DNA of 39,005 nt from Candidatus Rokuibacteriota bacterium (GTDB taxonomy: Bacteria > Methylomirabilota > Methylomirabilia > Rokubacteriales > CSP1-6), in the NCBI GenBank assembly GCA_016184365.1, contig JACPCW010000125.1:1-39005 (forward strand). The letters run 5' to 3'. The notes below the pieces were generated by a model, which saw only the letters and a list, made by a program, of their open reading frames with translations, made no database searches and was not told where the DNA came from. The position numbers and the translations under genes are program-made. Below, piece after piece: positions 38,261 through 39,005 of this stretch. Each line of letters opens with the position of its first letter. Within the stretch, counting starts at the first letter, position 1.

Positions 38261-39005
38261 ATGGCTGAGATGACGGTGGCTCGCGCGCTCGCGACGCTGC
38301 TCGAGCGCATGGGGACCGAATACGTCTTCGGCGTCAACGGGCACGGCAACTGGGCGATGCTCGATGCGCTCGTCCACGAGACGCGCATCCAGGGCGTGCC
38401 GGCCCGGGCCGAGGATCACGCCCTGCAGATGGCGGACGGGTACTGGCGCGCCCGGCGTCGGGCGCCGCTTCCCGTCGTCCTGACGAGCGTCGGCCCCGGC
38501 AACATGAACATCGCGCCGGCGCTCGCGACCGCCTTCTACGAGTCGATCCCGATGGTGGTCCTCGCCGGCAGCGGTCCGACGCACTGGTTCGATCGCGGCG
38601 GACTCGAGGAGATGTACCGGCAGGCGCCGGAAAGCTTTCTCGATGTCGTCAAGCCGATCTCCAAGCGGGCGGTGCTGATCAACCGGCCCGACACCGCGAT
38701 CGACACGTTCCTGCGCACGTACCGCACGGCGCTCTCGGGACGGCCGGGCCCGGTCGTGATCCAGGTGCCGTTCGACATCCAGCACACGCCGATCGCCGAT
38801 CGACTGCCCGATCCTGCGCCGTGGATGCAGTGCTACCCGGCCGCGCCGGATCCTGCCGGCGTCGCGGCCGCGGTCCATCTGTACGCGCGCGCGGCGCGAC
38901 CGGTGGTGGTCGTCGGCAGCGGCGTCCACAACGCGCGCGGCTGGGACGAGCTCCTCGGGTTCGCCGAGATGGCCGAGGTGCCCGTCGCGACGACGGCGAG
39001 TGGCA
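38261..39005 (+). CDS. Thiamine diphosphate-dependent enzyme, acetolactate synthase-like (3' end outside window)
   Basis: The first 248 residues of a ThDP enzyme are present. A GAAGGGA precedes the ATG at 38261. The pyrimidine-binding domain starts MTVARALATLLERMGTEYVFGV, has the cofactor-activating glutamate E51 in PARAEDHALQMADGYWRA, then VVLTSVGPGNMNIAPALATAF, ESIPMVVLAGSG and RPGPVVIQVPFDIQ. The central domain starts AARPVVVVGSGV. The ThDP pyrophosphate-binding motif (GDG...N) lies beyond the window. The acetolactate synthase/benzoylformate decarboxylase fold is certain, but the reaction is not. In this operon a 2-oxo acid decarboxylase that makes an aldehyde for the AORs is the most economical reading. 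Confidence 0.88.
   Translation, partial: MAEMTVARALATLLERMGTEYVFGVNGHGNWAMLDALVHETRIQGVPARAEDHALQMADGYWRARRRAPLPVVLTSVGPGNMNIAPALATAFYESIPMVVLAGSGPTHWFDRGGLEEMYRQAPESFLDVVKPISKRAVLINRPDTAIDTFLRTYRTALSGRPGPVVIQVPFDIQHTPIADRLPDPAPWMQCYPAAPDPAGVAAAVHLYARAARPVVVVGSGVHNARGWDELLGFAEMAEVPVATTASG

Noticed and set aside
1..39005. CRISPR arrays, rRNA operons or prophage modules
   Set aside because: No regularly spaced short repeats, no rRNA-like conserved stretches, and no integrase, capsid or portal genes were seen on either strand.

Overview
This 39 kb window is very GC-rich (roughly two thirds GC) and densely packed with genes that mostly have short spacers. The gene mix suggests an uncultured soil or groundwater bacterium of the Rokubacteria (Methylomirabilota) type or a deltaproteobacteria-like lineage. 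That mix is a Bug/TctC-type tripartite tricarboxylate transporter, a DctPQM TRAP transporter, paired acyl-CoA dehydrogenases, tungsten-type aldehyde oxidoreductases and SBBP/YVTN surface proteins. This placement is inferred from gene content only; no rRNA or tRNA gene is present to confirm it. Region 1 (1-9450): the tail of a peptidoglycan glycosyltransferase is followed by an 816-bp gene-poor stretch with two strong hairpins. Then come a 1429-residue secreted SBBP/YVTN beta-propeller protein, an amidohydrolase on the opposite strand, an AlkB-like dioxygenase, a second YVTN protein that has lost its N-terminal half, and a small predicted exported protein. Region 2 (9480-11030) is a gene graveyard. 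It holds a methyltransferase C-terminus, a 126-bp piece of a uvrD gene, an orphan Phd/YefM antitoxin, a frameshifted O-methyltransferase and a cytochrome c peroxidase tail. Region 3 (11140-14831): a STAS-GNAT fusion overlaps an orphan multi-membrane-span histidine kinase. These are followed by a second copy of the small exported protein, carried on a 479-bp direct repeat. Region 4 (14988-20503): a UvrD-type helicase with a C-terminal nuclease is interrupted in helicase motif III by a 361-residue intein that carries a GIY-YIG-like endonuclease domain. A methyltransferase and a truncated nitronate monooxygenase follow. Region 5 (27528 down to 20516, minus strand) is a catabolic operon: tctB, tctA, tctC, enoyl-CoA hydratase, an IclR regulator and two adjacent acyl-CoA dehydrogenases. 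It probably imports and beta-oxidises an unknown carboxylate. Region 6 (27695 to the end, plus strand) is a divergent operon: IclR regulator, two tandem aldehyde ferredoxin oxidoreductases, a complete TRAP transporter, EtfB, EtfA, a divergent MoeA and the start of a thiamine-diphosphate enzyme. It reads as a self-contained pathway in which a carboxylate is imported, decarboxylated to an aldehyde by the ThDP enzyme and oxidised by a W/Mo-pterin enzyme, with electrons possibly passing to ETF and MoeA supplying cofactor. This cluster and the GIY-YIG intein are the two most interesting items in the window.
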